Shown in pieces: positions 1 to 5,655 of a DNA stretch of 5,933 nucleotides. The stretch covers positions 1 through 5,933 of the forward strand of contig JAEXUU010000728.1 of assembly GCA_023452965.1 (NCBI GenBank), given 5' to 3'. The notes below the pieces were generated by a model that was not told the origin of the DNA, searched no databases, and was given only the letters and a program-made list of their open reading frames with translations. The position numbers and the translations under genes were made by a program. Numbering within the stretch: the stretch's first letter is position 1; every line of letters starts with the position of its first letter. This stretch comes from Pseudomonadota bacterium. Lineage in GTDB: Bacteria; Pseudomonadota; Alphaproteobacteria; Rhizobiales; Beijerinckiaceae.

Positions 1-379
1 CGTGCAGCGCAGCGATCTCCGCGACCTCTTCGTCGGAGACCGCCTTGCAGGCGAGGCGCGCGGCCAGCGCCTCCAGCGTCGAGACGACATCGAACAGCGC
101 GGTGATGTCGTCGAGGCTCAAGGCCGCGACCTCGGCTCCGCGATTCTGCGAGAGCGTCACCAACCCCTGCGCCGCCAGCGTCCGCAGGGCCTCGCGCAGC
201 GGAGTGCGGGAGACGCCGAGCCGGTCGCAGAGCTCCTGCTCGCGCAGCTTCTGCCCGGGCGGCAGCGCGCCGCTGACGATCATCTGGCGCAAGGCCTCGA
301 CCGTGGCGACATGAAGCCGGCCCTTGCGGCGCGGCGCCGGCTCAGTCCCCTCTGCGCCTTCCGTAACCGTGACGCTCAT
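1..379 (-). CDS. GntR-family transcriptional regulator, FadR/FCD subfamily (C-terminus beyond the window)
   Basis: This is the first 126 codons of a DNA-binding regulator that probably controls the divergent TRAP operon in response to the imported carboxylate or a metabolite of it. The start is the ATG at 379-377, preceded by GGGAG about nine bases upstream. Residues 1-20 are a loose, charged leader. Residues 22-75 form the GntR winged helix-turn-helix, with the hallmark runs SGALPPGQKLREQEL and LGVSRTPLREALRTLAAQGLV. From about residue 89 the sequence (DDITALFDVVSTLEALAARLA) matches the start of an FCD effector domain, which in this family is all-helical, often metal-binding, and senses organic acids. 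The usual Arg of the FCD opening (xVRxxLE) appears here as Val-Ser. About 100 residues of FCD should lie left of the window. The subfamily is clear; the effector is unknown. Confidence 0.93.
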   Translation of the reverse strand, partial: MSVTVTEGAEGTEPAPRRKGRLHVATVEALRQMIVSGALPPGQKLREQELCDRLGVSRTPLREALRTLAAQGLVTLSQNRGAEVAALSLDDITALFDVVSTLEALAARLACKAVSDEEVAEIAALH

Positions 380-423
380 CTGCGCGCTCTCCCGGCGGAG
401 CGGATCGTGATCGCCGCTCCTGC

Positions 424-453
424 TTGACGCTTCGTCAAACTTGTATGCAAAAT
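424..453. promoter_or_regulatory. Candidate operator and promoter for the divergent GntR and TRAP genes
   Basis: A perfect inverted repeat, TTGACG-CTT-CGTCAA, occupies 424-438. It is followed at 441-450 by TTGTATGCAA, one base away from the perfect palindrome TTGTATACAA, a style of site known for GntR/FCD regulators. The left arm TTGACG also reads as a good sigma-70 -35 box, and CAAAAT at 448-453 is a weak -10 with an 18-base spacer. Because the repeat is symmetrical, a TTGACG also faces the GntR gene, but no clear -10 follows on that strand. This is the only AT-richer patch in the gap, lying 45 bases from the GntR start and about 230 from dctP. Binding of GntR here would repress the TRAP operon and possibly its own gene. 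The repeats are seen directly; the function is inferred. Confidence 0.5.
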
Positions 454-668
454 ACCTGTGCTCAACAAGGACCGCGCAAAGCGGCGAAGGGGAGAGAAGC
501 GTCCAGGCCGCCATGCCGCAGCAGATCCGCCGTCGCACGCCGTTATCTCGCGCCGCACCGGGCCAAGCGCCCGCTCGCGCGCCGATATCGGCGGCCATTG
601 GTGGACAGAGCTGTCGGCGCGACGGCCGGGTTTCGCTGCAATCATAACGGCAAAAGCCAAGCGAGAAC
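454..668 (+). other. Long untranslated leader of dctP with a 14-base perfect palindrome
   Basis: This stretch of about 215 bases between the candidate promoter and the dctP ribosome binding site holds no convincing gene. It contains the perfect palindrome CGCCGATATCGGCG at 580-593 and a shorter inverted repeat, GACAG-AG-CTGTC, at 604-615. The dctP reading frame is open back to a TTG at 424, but that extension is Arg/Ala-rich, resembles nothing, and would put a Tat-like signal sequence in mid-protein. A 44-codon frame from the ATG at 513 lacks a well-spaced ribosome binding site. The palindrome could be a second operator or a leader RNA hairpin. Confidence 0.45.
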
Positions 669-676
669 GGGAGGAG
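669..676 (+). promoter_or_regulatory. Strong ribosome binding site of dctP
   Basis: GGGAGGAG lies five bases before the ATG at 682. It is the best Shine-Dalgarno sequence in the window and fixes the dctP start against the longer open frame upstream. The dctQ and dctM starts have much weaker sites, consistent with the binding protein being made in excess over the membrane subunits. Confidence 0.85.
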
Positions 677-681
677 TTGTC

Positions 682-1686
682 ATGCTGCGTCGGCGCGAAC
701 TCTTAGTGGGCGCGGGTGCGCTCGCAAGTGCCCAATTCGTAGGCCTCGGTGGGGCGTCGGCGCAGCAGGTGAAACTGCGCTACGCCCATGTCGGCTCGGA
801 AGGCGACATCCAGTACTGGTATGGCGACGAGGCCGGCAAGCGCATCCCCAAGGCGACCGGCGACCGCGTCCAGGTCCAGGTCTTCCCGAATTCGCAGCTC
901 GGCGGCGTCCAGGAGCTGATCGACGGCGTGCGCTCCGGCGCGATCTCGATGGGCCATCACGAATTCGCTTCGCTCGCCCGCCTTTCCAAGGACATCGCCG
1001 TCTTCAACGCGCCCTTCATCTATCGCGACGGCGCCCATGCGCTGGCGGCGACCGACCCGCAGAAGTCGGAAGTGCTGATCGAGTTCAACGACAAGCTGGC
1101 CAAGGATGGCGGCATGCGCATCGTCGGGCGGCTCTTCCGCGGCGCCCGCCAGATGACCGCGAAGATGGCCGTGCGCTCGCCGGCCGATCTGCAGGGCAAG
1201 CCCTTCCGCGGCGTGCCTCTGCAGCTCTGGACCACGATGATCAAGGGGTTCGGCGCGATCCCGACCCCGGTCGAGGTCGCGGAGCTGCCGACGGCGCTGA
1301 TGACGGGCATGGTCGTCGGCCAGGAAAACCCGCTGACCATGATCAACGCCAACAAGCTCTACGAGGTGCAGACCCACGTCATGCTGACCGGCCACATGCA
1401 GAACGTGCTGCCGGTCTTCATCAACGAGCGCGTTTGGCAGGGCATGGGCGCCGACGACCGCAAGGCGGTCTACGAGGTCTTCGAGGTCCTGGCGCAGGAC
1501 ACGCTGCAGCAGGCCAACAAGGCCGAGCAGGACCTGATTGGCGAGCTGAAGAAGAAGGGCATGACCTTCGTCACCGAGCAGGACGGGCTCAAGCTGGCCG
1601 AGTTCCGCGAGCGGGTGATTGCCGAGGTCAACAAGGACTTCCCGAGCTGGAAGCCCTATATCGAGCGCATCGCCGCGGTGAAGTGA
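682..1686 (+). CDS. dctP: TRAP transporter periplasmic substrate-binding protein, DctP family
   Basis: The 334-residue protein captures a carboxylate substrate in the periplasm and delivers it to the DctQM membrane complex, which is driven by an ion gradient. The length is normal for the family. Residues 1-27 are an export signal with Tat-like RRRELL at 3-8, a hydrophobic stretch, and an ASA/QQ cleavage site after residue 27. The mature protein begins KLRYAHVGSEGD, followed by FPNSQLGG at 68-75 and ELIDGVRSGAISMG at 78-91, typical first-lobe motifs. Arg176 in GKPFRGVP sits where the family's substrate-carboxylate-binding Arg lies. ELPTALMTG at 201-209 and GQENP at 213-217 are the usual second-lobe signature, although the Asp common just before GQENP is Val212 here. 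It is the first gene of the operon and is followed by a strong hairpin. The family is certain; the ligand cannot be assigned. Confidence 0.96.
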   Translation: MLRRRELLVGAGALASAQFVGLGGASAQQVKLRYAHVGSEGDIQYWYGDEAGKRIPKATGDRVQVQVFPNSQLGGVQELIDGVRSGAISMGHHEFASLARLSKDIAVFNAPFIYRDGAHALAATDPQKSEVLIEFNDKLAKDGGMRIVGRLFRGARQMTAKMAVRSPADLQGKPFRGVPLQLWTTMIKGFGAIPTPVEVAELPTALMTGMVVGQENPLTMINANKLYEVQTHVMLTGHMQNVLPVFINERVWQGMGADDRKAVYEVFEVLAQDTLQQANKAEQDLIGELKKKGMTFVTEQDGLKLAEFRERVIAEVNKDFPSWKPYIERIAAVK

Positions 1687-1700
1687 CGCTTCGCCAAGCC

Positions 1701-1722
1701 GCCGGGCGGCCTGCCGCCCGGC
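1701..1722 (+). other. Intercistronic hairpin between dctP and dctQ
   Basis: GCCGGGCGGC at 1701-1710 is exactly complementary to GCCGCCCGGC at 1713-1722. This gives a very GC-rich stem of eight to ten pairs around a tight loop, 14 bases after the dctP stop. AAGCC at 1696-1700 can also pair with GGCTT at 1720-1724 in an alternative register. No T-run follows, so it is not a standard intrinsic terminator. The likely role is protecting the 3' end of a dctP mRNA segment, or partial attenuation, to keep the binding protein in excess over DctQ and DctM. That role is inferred; the stem is directly visible. Confidence 0.65.
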
Positions 1723-1747
1723 TTCCCCGCTCCAGCCGGCGAGTTCC

Positions 1748-2317
1748 ATGACCGATCAGCATGTCCAGCTGCAGGATGTCGGCGCGCCCCTCGCGATCGA
1801 CCGGCTCCTGCGGCCGCTCCGCAATGCCTTCCGCTACGCCGCCGTCGCGATGCTGGTGCTGATGCTCGCCCTGCCGGCGCTTCAGGTCATGTTGCGGCAG
1901 ATATTCCAGGCTCCCTTCATCGGTTCGGAGGAGCTGACGCGCTTCATGCTGATCGGCGTCGTCTTCACCGCGCTGCCCTATGTCGTCGCCTCCGGCACCA
2001 ATATCCGCATGGAGGAGGTGCTCGTGATGCTGTCCGGGCGTGCGCGCTCCTTCTTCGCAGCGGTGATCTCGCTGACGGCCGTGCTCGGCTTCGGCATTGC
2101 CGGCATGGCGGTGATGGTCGCGACGCTCGCCAATCTCGACAATGCGACGCCGACGCTCGGCATCCCCTACTGGATCTTCTTCTCCGCGGCCCTGTTCGGC
2201 TTCGTCCTCGCGGCCATCGAGTCCGCCGTCCAGCTCTGGAAGGCGCTGAAGGGCCACCCGCCCTATGTCCGCTTCTCCGACGAGATCAGCGACGAGCCCG
2301 AGCCGCATATCGCCTAA
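1748..2317 (+). CDS. dctQ: TRAP transporter small permease subunit, DctQ family
   Basis: This 189-residue inner-membrane protein is the small subunit that pairs with DctM to form the TRAP translocator. Four hydrophobic segments are visible at about 31-50, 63-82, 102-126 and 141-165, the standard DctQ topology. The motif GSEELTRFMLIGVVF at 59-73 corresponds to the family's W/G-S-E-E-x-x-R region after the first helix, and TPTLGIPYWIFF at 134-145 matches the conserved TPxLGIPxW stretch before the last helix. The ATG at 1748 has only a weak GGCGAG upstream, 61 bases after dctP and just past the hairpin. The acidic C-terminal tail (SDEISDEPEPH) should be cytoplasmic. Sequence conservation in this family is generally low, but the position between dctP and dctM makes the assignment firm. 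Confidence 0.95.
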   Translation: MTDQHVQLQDVGAPLAIDRLLRPLRNAFRYAAVAMLVLMLALPALQVMLRQIFQAPFIGSEELTRFMLIGVVFTALPYVVASGTNIRMEEVLVMLSGRARSFFAAVISLTAVLGFGIAGMAVMVATLANLDNATPTLGIPYWIFFSAALFGFVLAAIESAVQLWKALKGHPPYVRFSDEISDEPEPHIA

Positions 2318-2368
2318 AGCCAGGCCGATCGGCTCACCCTTCCCGCGACGCAGGAACGCGACGGCACG

Positions 2369-3643
2369 ATGACGCTTCTCCTTCTCGGCTCCTTCACGCT
2401 GCTTTTTCTCTTCGGTTGGCCGGTGGTGCTCGCGGTGATGCTGCCGGCGATCGCCTATGTGCTCTGGAACGGCTTCCCGCTCGAGTTGGTCGGCCAGCGC
2501 ATGGTCTATGCGCTCGATTCCTTCCCGCTCGTCGCGGTGCCGATCTTCATCTTCGTCGGCAACCTGATGAACCAGGCCGGGATCACCGAGCGCATCTACC
2601 GCTTCTCCTCGACGCTGGTGGCGCGCATCCATGGCGGGCTGGCGCAGGTCAACATCTTCGCGAGCCTCGTCTTCTCCGGCATGAGCGGCGCCGCGCTGGC
2701 CGATGTCGGCGGGCTCGGCCGCATCGAGGTGAAGGCGATGACCAGCCATGGCTTCAAGCGCGAATTCGCGGGAGCGCTGACCTGCGCCTCGGCCATCGTC
2801 GGACCGATCTTCCCGCCCAGCATCCCGCTGATCATCTATGGCTCGGTCACCAACGTCTCGATCGTGCAGTTGCTGATCGCCGGCATCGTCCCGGCGCTGA
2901 TCTGCGTCGGCATGCTGATGATCACCGTCGCCATCCTGGCCTGGATCCGCAATTTCCCGCGGGCCGAGCGCTGGCCGACCCTCCGCGAGCTCTGGGACTC
3001 CTTCCTGCCGGCCCTTCCGGCACTGCTGACGCCGGTGCTCTTGATCTGCGGCATGCTGGTTGGCTGGTTCACGCCGACCGAGGCGGCCTCGATCACCGTG
3101 GTCTATGTCATCTTCATCAGCGCGGTGATCTACCGGACGCTGACCTGGCACCATCTTTTGGTCTCGGCCTATGAGACGCTGAAGAGCACCTCGGCGATCC
3201 TGATCATCGTCTCGGCCGCGGCACTGTTCGGCTGGATCATGGCGATCGAGCAGATCCCGCAGACCGTGGCGCGCGAGCTGCTCTCGCTCAGCCGCGATCC
3301 GCTGATGCTGCTCCTGATCGTCAACCTGCTTCTGCTCGTCGTCGGCATGTTCCTGGACTCGACGACGGCGACGCTTCTGGTGATCCCGATCATCGCCGGC
3401 CCGTTGCACATGGCGGGCGTCGATCCCGTCCATCTCGGTATCGTCGCGATCTTCAACCTGATGCTCGGCCTGCTGACGCCGCCCATGGGTCTGGCGCTCT
3501 TCCTGATCTCCGATATCGCCAAGGTCTCGATGCGCGCCGTGCTGAAGGAGATGATCCCGTTCTATATCCCGCTCGTCGGCACGCTCGTGATCATCACGCT
3601 CTTTCCCGAGCTGACGCTCTGGCTGCCCAAGATGCTGCGCTGA
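2369..3643 (+). CDS. dctM: TRAP transporter large permease subunit, DctM family
   Basis: This 424-residue polytopic membrane protein is the ion-coupled transport subunit, and its length is typical of stand-alone (unfused) DctM. Signature stretches appear in family order: VGNLMNQAGITERI at 63-76; FSGMSGAALADVGGLG at 102-117, the Ser-Gly helical-hairpin region; VGPIFPPSIPLIIYG at 144-158; FTPTEAA at 234-240; a second hairpin repeat with FLDSTTATLL at 328-337; and LLTPPMGLALF at 368-378. The two repeat halves are those that bind Na+ and substrate in structurally studied TRAP transporters. The start at 2369 is 51 bases past dctQ, with AGGA at 2352-2355, farther upstream than ideal. The alternative starts would cut into the first membrane segment. 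The last four codons and the stop are duplicated just downstream (3646-3660). No helix is missing. Confidence 0.97.
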   Translation: MTLLLLGSFTLLFLFGWPVVLAVMLPAIAYVLWNGFPLELVGQRMVYALDSFPLVAVPIFIFVGNLMNQAGITERIYRFSSTLVARIHGGLAQVNIFASLVFSGMSGAALADVGGLGRIEVKAMTSHGFKREFAGALTCASAIVGPIFPPSIPLIIYGSVTNVSIVQLLIAGIVPALICVGMLMITVAILAWIRNFPRAERWPTLRELWDSFLPALPALLTPVLLICGMLVGWFTPTEAASITVVYVIFISAVIYRTLTWHHLLVSAYETLKSTSAILIIVSAAALFGWIMAIEQIPQTVARELLSLSRDPLMLLLIVNLLLLVVGMFLDSTTATLLVIPIIAGPLHMAGVDPVHLGIVAIFNLMLGLLTPPMGLALFLISDIAKVSMRAVLKEMIPFYIPLVGTLVIITLFPELTLWLPKMLR

Positions 3644-3660
3644 TGAAGATGCCGCGCTGA
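3629..3660 (+). repeat. Imperfect tandem duplication spanning the dctM stop
   Basis: AAGATGCTGCGCTGA at 3629-3643, which encodes the last four residues of DctM and its stop, is repeated as AAGATGCCGCGCTGA at 3646-3660 with one mismatch and a 17-base period. This is probably replication slippage at the gene end. It leaves a second in-register-looking stop just past the real one and uses up nearly half of the 36-base convergent gap. A functional role is not evident. Confidence 0.7.
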
Positions 3661-3661
3661 G

Positions 3662-3684
3662 CAGCCGAGGCTGGCCTGATCAGG
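3662..3684. terminator. Weak bidirectional stem structures between convergent dctM and the LacI gene
   Basis: CAGCC-GA-GGCTG at 3662-3673 is a short stem with a very tight loop. CCTGATCAGG at 3675-3684 is a perfect 10-base palindrome covering the stop codon of the LacI-family gene. The two operons meet here with only 36 bases between their stops, so some transcription end signal is expected, but there is no T-run on either strand. It may be a weak terminator, or termination may be Rho-dependent or overlap into the opposing genes. Confidence 0.3.
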
Positions 3685-4693
3685 AAGCGCGCCGGTATTC
3701 GACGAGCTGCGCGCTGGCGATGCTGGAATGGGGCTCGATGGCGGCGCCATTCTGCAGGCGCTCGATCAGCCAGCCGCCGCAGGCCTGCGCCAGTTCCTGG
3801 ATCGGCATGGCGATCGCGGTCAGTTCGCCCCGCCACCAGGAGAAGGAAGGCTCGTCGCCGAAGCCGACGATCGCAGGCTCGCGCCCTTCGGAATGCGGGC
3901 GGCCGGCAATGGCCTGCAGCACCGCTCCCGTCAGCTGAACGGCGCCGGTGATGATCGCGCTCGGCGGTTCGGCCGCCGCCAGCAGGGCAGCGGCGGCCTC
4001 GGCACCGAAGCGCGGATCGGCGGGCGGCCCGAGATGCTCGATCGCTCCCGCCAGACCGAGCCCGGCCTCCGTGAAGGCGCGGCGGAAGCCCGCGAGCCGG
4101 TCGGCCCCGGTCGAGTAGTCTCCGCTTCCGCCGATATAGGCGATGCGGCGATGGCCGCGGGCGATGAGATGGGCGGTGCCGGCGCGCAGGCACTCCATGT
4201 CGTCGATGCCGAACCAGGCCGGGGAGAGCTCGCGGACGCGTCGCAGCAGCTGGACATGCGGAATGCGCGCTAGCATCTCACAGGTCTCGGGCCTCGGGTC
4301 CGGGGTGGGAACGATGACGATGCCGGCTGCGCGCGCGCTCGCCAGCTGCCGGACATGGCGGGCTTCCGCCTCGGCGCTGTCGGCTATCGAGACGACGAGC
4401 TGATAACCGGCGGCGTCGCAGCAGGTCGAGAGCGCATCCGCAATGGTCGCATAGAAGCTGTTGCGGATGTCCGGCAGCATCAGCCCGATCATCCGGCTCG
4501 ATCCGCCGCGCATCATCTGCGCCGGCAGGTTCTCGACATAGCCGAGCCGCTCGGCCGCCTCGCGCACCGCAAGCTTCATGCGTTGGCTGATGCGCGGATC
4601 GTCGGCGAGCGCCCGCCCAACCGTCGACACGGCGACGCCGAGGCTCTCCGCCACTTGCCGCGCCGTCACCATGCCTGGCCCGCGCGCTGCCAT
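3680..4693 (-). CDS. LacI-family transcriptional regulator
   Basis: This 337-residue regulator probably controls the enolase-like/dehydrogenase operon of which it is the last gene. Residues 9-35 form the helix-turn-helix (VTARQVAESLGVAVSTVGRAL, with Gly26 where Ser is usual), followed by LGYVEN and the hinge region LPAQMMRGGSSRMIGLMLPDI. The rest is a periplasmic-binding-protein-like effector domain: RLAGFRRAF at 199-207, AIITG at 246-250, VGFGDEPSFSWW at 276-287 and LTAIAMPIQELA at 291-302 match the usual family blocks. Trp286-Trp287 probably lie near the ligand pocket. The start ATG is four bases past the dehydrogenase stop (TGA-GCGG-ATG), suggesting translational coupling. Met8, immediately before VTARQVA, is a plausible alternative start because many LacI proteins begin there. 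No operator for it is evident in the window; it probably lies upstream of the operon, past the right edge. Confidence 0.95.
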   Translation of the reverse strand: MAARGPGMVTARQVAESLGVAVSTVGRALADDPRISQRMKLAVREAAERLGYVENLPAQMMRGGSSRMIGLMLPDIRNSFYATIADALSTCCDAAGYQLVVSIADSAEAEARHVRQLASARAAGIVIVPTPDPRPETCEMLARIPHVQLLRRVRELSPAWFGIDDMECLRAGTAHLIARGHRRIAYIGGSGDYSTGADRLAGFRRAFTEAGLGLAGAIEHLGPPADPRFGAEAAAALLAAAEPPSAIITGAVQLTGAVLQAIAGRPHSEGREPAIVGFGDEPSFSWWRGELTAIAMPIQELAQACGGWLIERLQNGAAIEPHSSIASAQLVEYRRAS

Positions 4694-4697
4694 CCGC

Positions 4698-5651
4698 TCA
4701 GGCCGCGGTCTCGGGTGCGATCTGGTGCAGCAAGGGCTCGCCGGCCGCCAGGCGCCGGCAATTCTCCAGCGCCACGGCGAGGCTGCGTTCGAATGTCTGT
4801 GGCGTCAGCCAGGCGATGTGCGGCGTCGCGATCAGCGTTGGGCAGGCGGCGAGGGGGCCGGGCTCCGTCATCGGCTCGCGCTCGAACACGTCGAGCCCGG
4901 CCCCGGCGAGATGGCCGCTCTGCAGGGCCTCGGCGAGGGCGTTCTGGTCGATCAGCTCGCCGCGTGCAGTGTTGATCAGGATCGCGCCCGGTTTCAGTTG
5001 AGCGATGCGCGGGCGATCGAACATCTGCCGGGTCTCGGCGGTCAGCGGCACGTGCAGCGAGACGATGTCGCTGGTCGCCAGCAATTCGTCGAGCGGCAAG
5101 GCCATCGCCGCCGCGTCCGGCCTCGGGCTGCGATTCCAGAAGCGGACCTCGGCACCGAGCGCTTGCAAGGCCGGCGTCAGGCGCTGCGGCACGCCGCCAT
5201 AGCCGACGAAGCCGACCCGGCTGCCGCCGATCTCGCCGAGGCCGACCGCATCCTCGACGCCGATCTGCCAGCCGCGTCCGGCGCGGGTCGCCGCATCGAA
5301 GGCCGCGACCCGGCGCAAGGTCGCGAGCATCAGCGCCAGCGTGTGCTCGGCGACCGCGGCCGTATTGGTTCCAGGCATGTTGGCGACGGCGATGCCGCCC
5401 TTCGCCGCGGCGCCGCGGTCGATCGTGTTGACGCCGACACCGATCTTCTGGATCAGCCGCAGCTTCGGCGCCATCGCGATCATCGCCGCCGTCACCGGCG
5501 TCAGCACGTGCAGCAGCACTTCGCAATCGGCGATTTCGCGGGCGAAGCCGGCCTCGTCGCGCTGGTCGACGATGGCGATCCGCGGCGAGACGATCGCTTC
5601 CAGCCGCGCCTGCAGAGCCGAGCCCGGTGAGAAATGGAACAGCGCCTTCAT
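4698..5651 (-). CDS. D-isomer-specific 2-hydroxyacid dehydrogenase (NAD(P)-dependent)
   Basis: This 317-residue oxidoreductase interconverts a 2-oxoacid and a D-2-hydroxyacid; relatives act on glyoxylate, hydroxypyruvate, phosphoglycerate and sugar acids. Family blocks present are IQKIGVGVNTID at 67-78, GTNTAAVAEHTLALMLA at 94-110, a Rossmann core at 146-173, LINTARGELID at 225-235 with catalytic Arg230, GLDVFEREP at 252-260 with Glu259, and TPHIAWLT at 276-283 with His278, so the catalytic Arg-Glu-His set is complete. The nucleotide loop reads GYGGVP (150-155), with Pro for the third Gly of GxGxxG, and the strand that follows ends FWNRS without the Asp typical of NAD enzymes, hinting at NADP(H). 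The frame is open 50 codons further upstream, but that part overlaps the enolase-like gene and is low-complexity. The ATG at 5651 has GGAG at 5660-5663 and begins the family homology. The substrate is unknown. Confidence 0.94.
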   Translation of the reverse strand: MKALFHFSPGSALQARLEAIVSPRIAIVDQRDEAGFAREIADCEVLLHVLTPVTAAMIAMAPKLRLIQKIGVGVNTIDRGAAAKGGIAVANMPGTNTAAVAEHTLALMLATLRRVAAFDAATRAGRGWQIGVEDAVGLGEIGGSRVGFVGYGGVPQRLTPALQALGAEVRFWNRSPRPDAAAMALPLDELLATSDIVSLHVPLTAETRQMFDRPRIAQLKPGAILINTARGELIDQNALAEALQSGHLAGAGLDVFEREPMTEPGPLAACPTLIATPHIAWLTPQTFERSLAVALENCRRLAAGEPLLHQIAPETAA

Positions 5652-5655
5652 CCGC

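Noticed and set aside
513..647. A 44-codon leader peptide starting at ATG 513
   Set aside because: There is no well-spaced ribosome binding site (the nearest GGGGAG is about 15 or more bases away), and the composition resembles random GC-rich sequence. It has no run of one amino acid that would suggest attenuation.
424..681. A longer N-terminus for dctP starting at TTG 424
   Set aside because: It would put 86 Arg/Ala-rich residues in front of a Tat-like signal peptide and would start within the candidate promoter. The ATG at 682 has a strong GGGAGGAG five bases upstream.
703..1749. A 348-residue open frame on the minus strand opposite dctP
   Set aside because: It is low-complexity antisense with no recognisable domain, fully covered by a convincing TRAP binding protein on the plus strand.
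1628..3433. An 1806-base open frame on the minus strand opposite dctQ and dctM, encoding 601 residues
   Set aside because: Its predicted product is a featureless Asp/Arg/Gln/His-rich chain, typical of the antisense of a GC-rich membrane-protein gene with strong third-position bias. The plus-strand genes have clear family motifs.
4578..5630. A 350-residue open frame on the plus strand opposite the dehydrogenase
   Set aside because: It is an Arg/Ala/Gly-rich shadow of the dehydrogenase gene, with no motif and no ribosome binding site.
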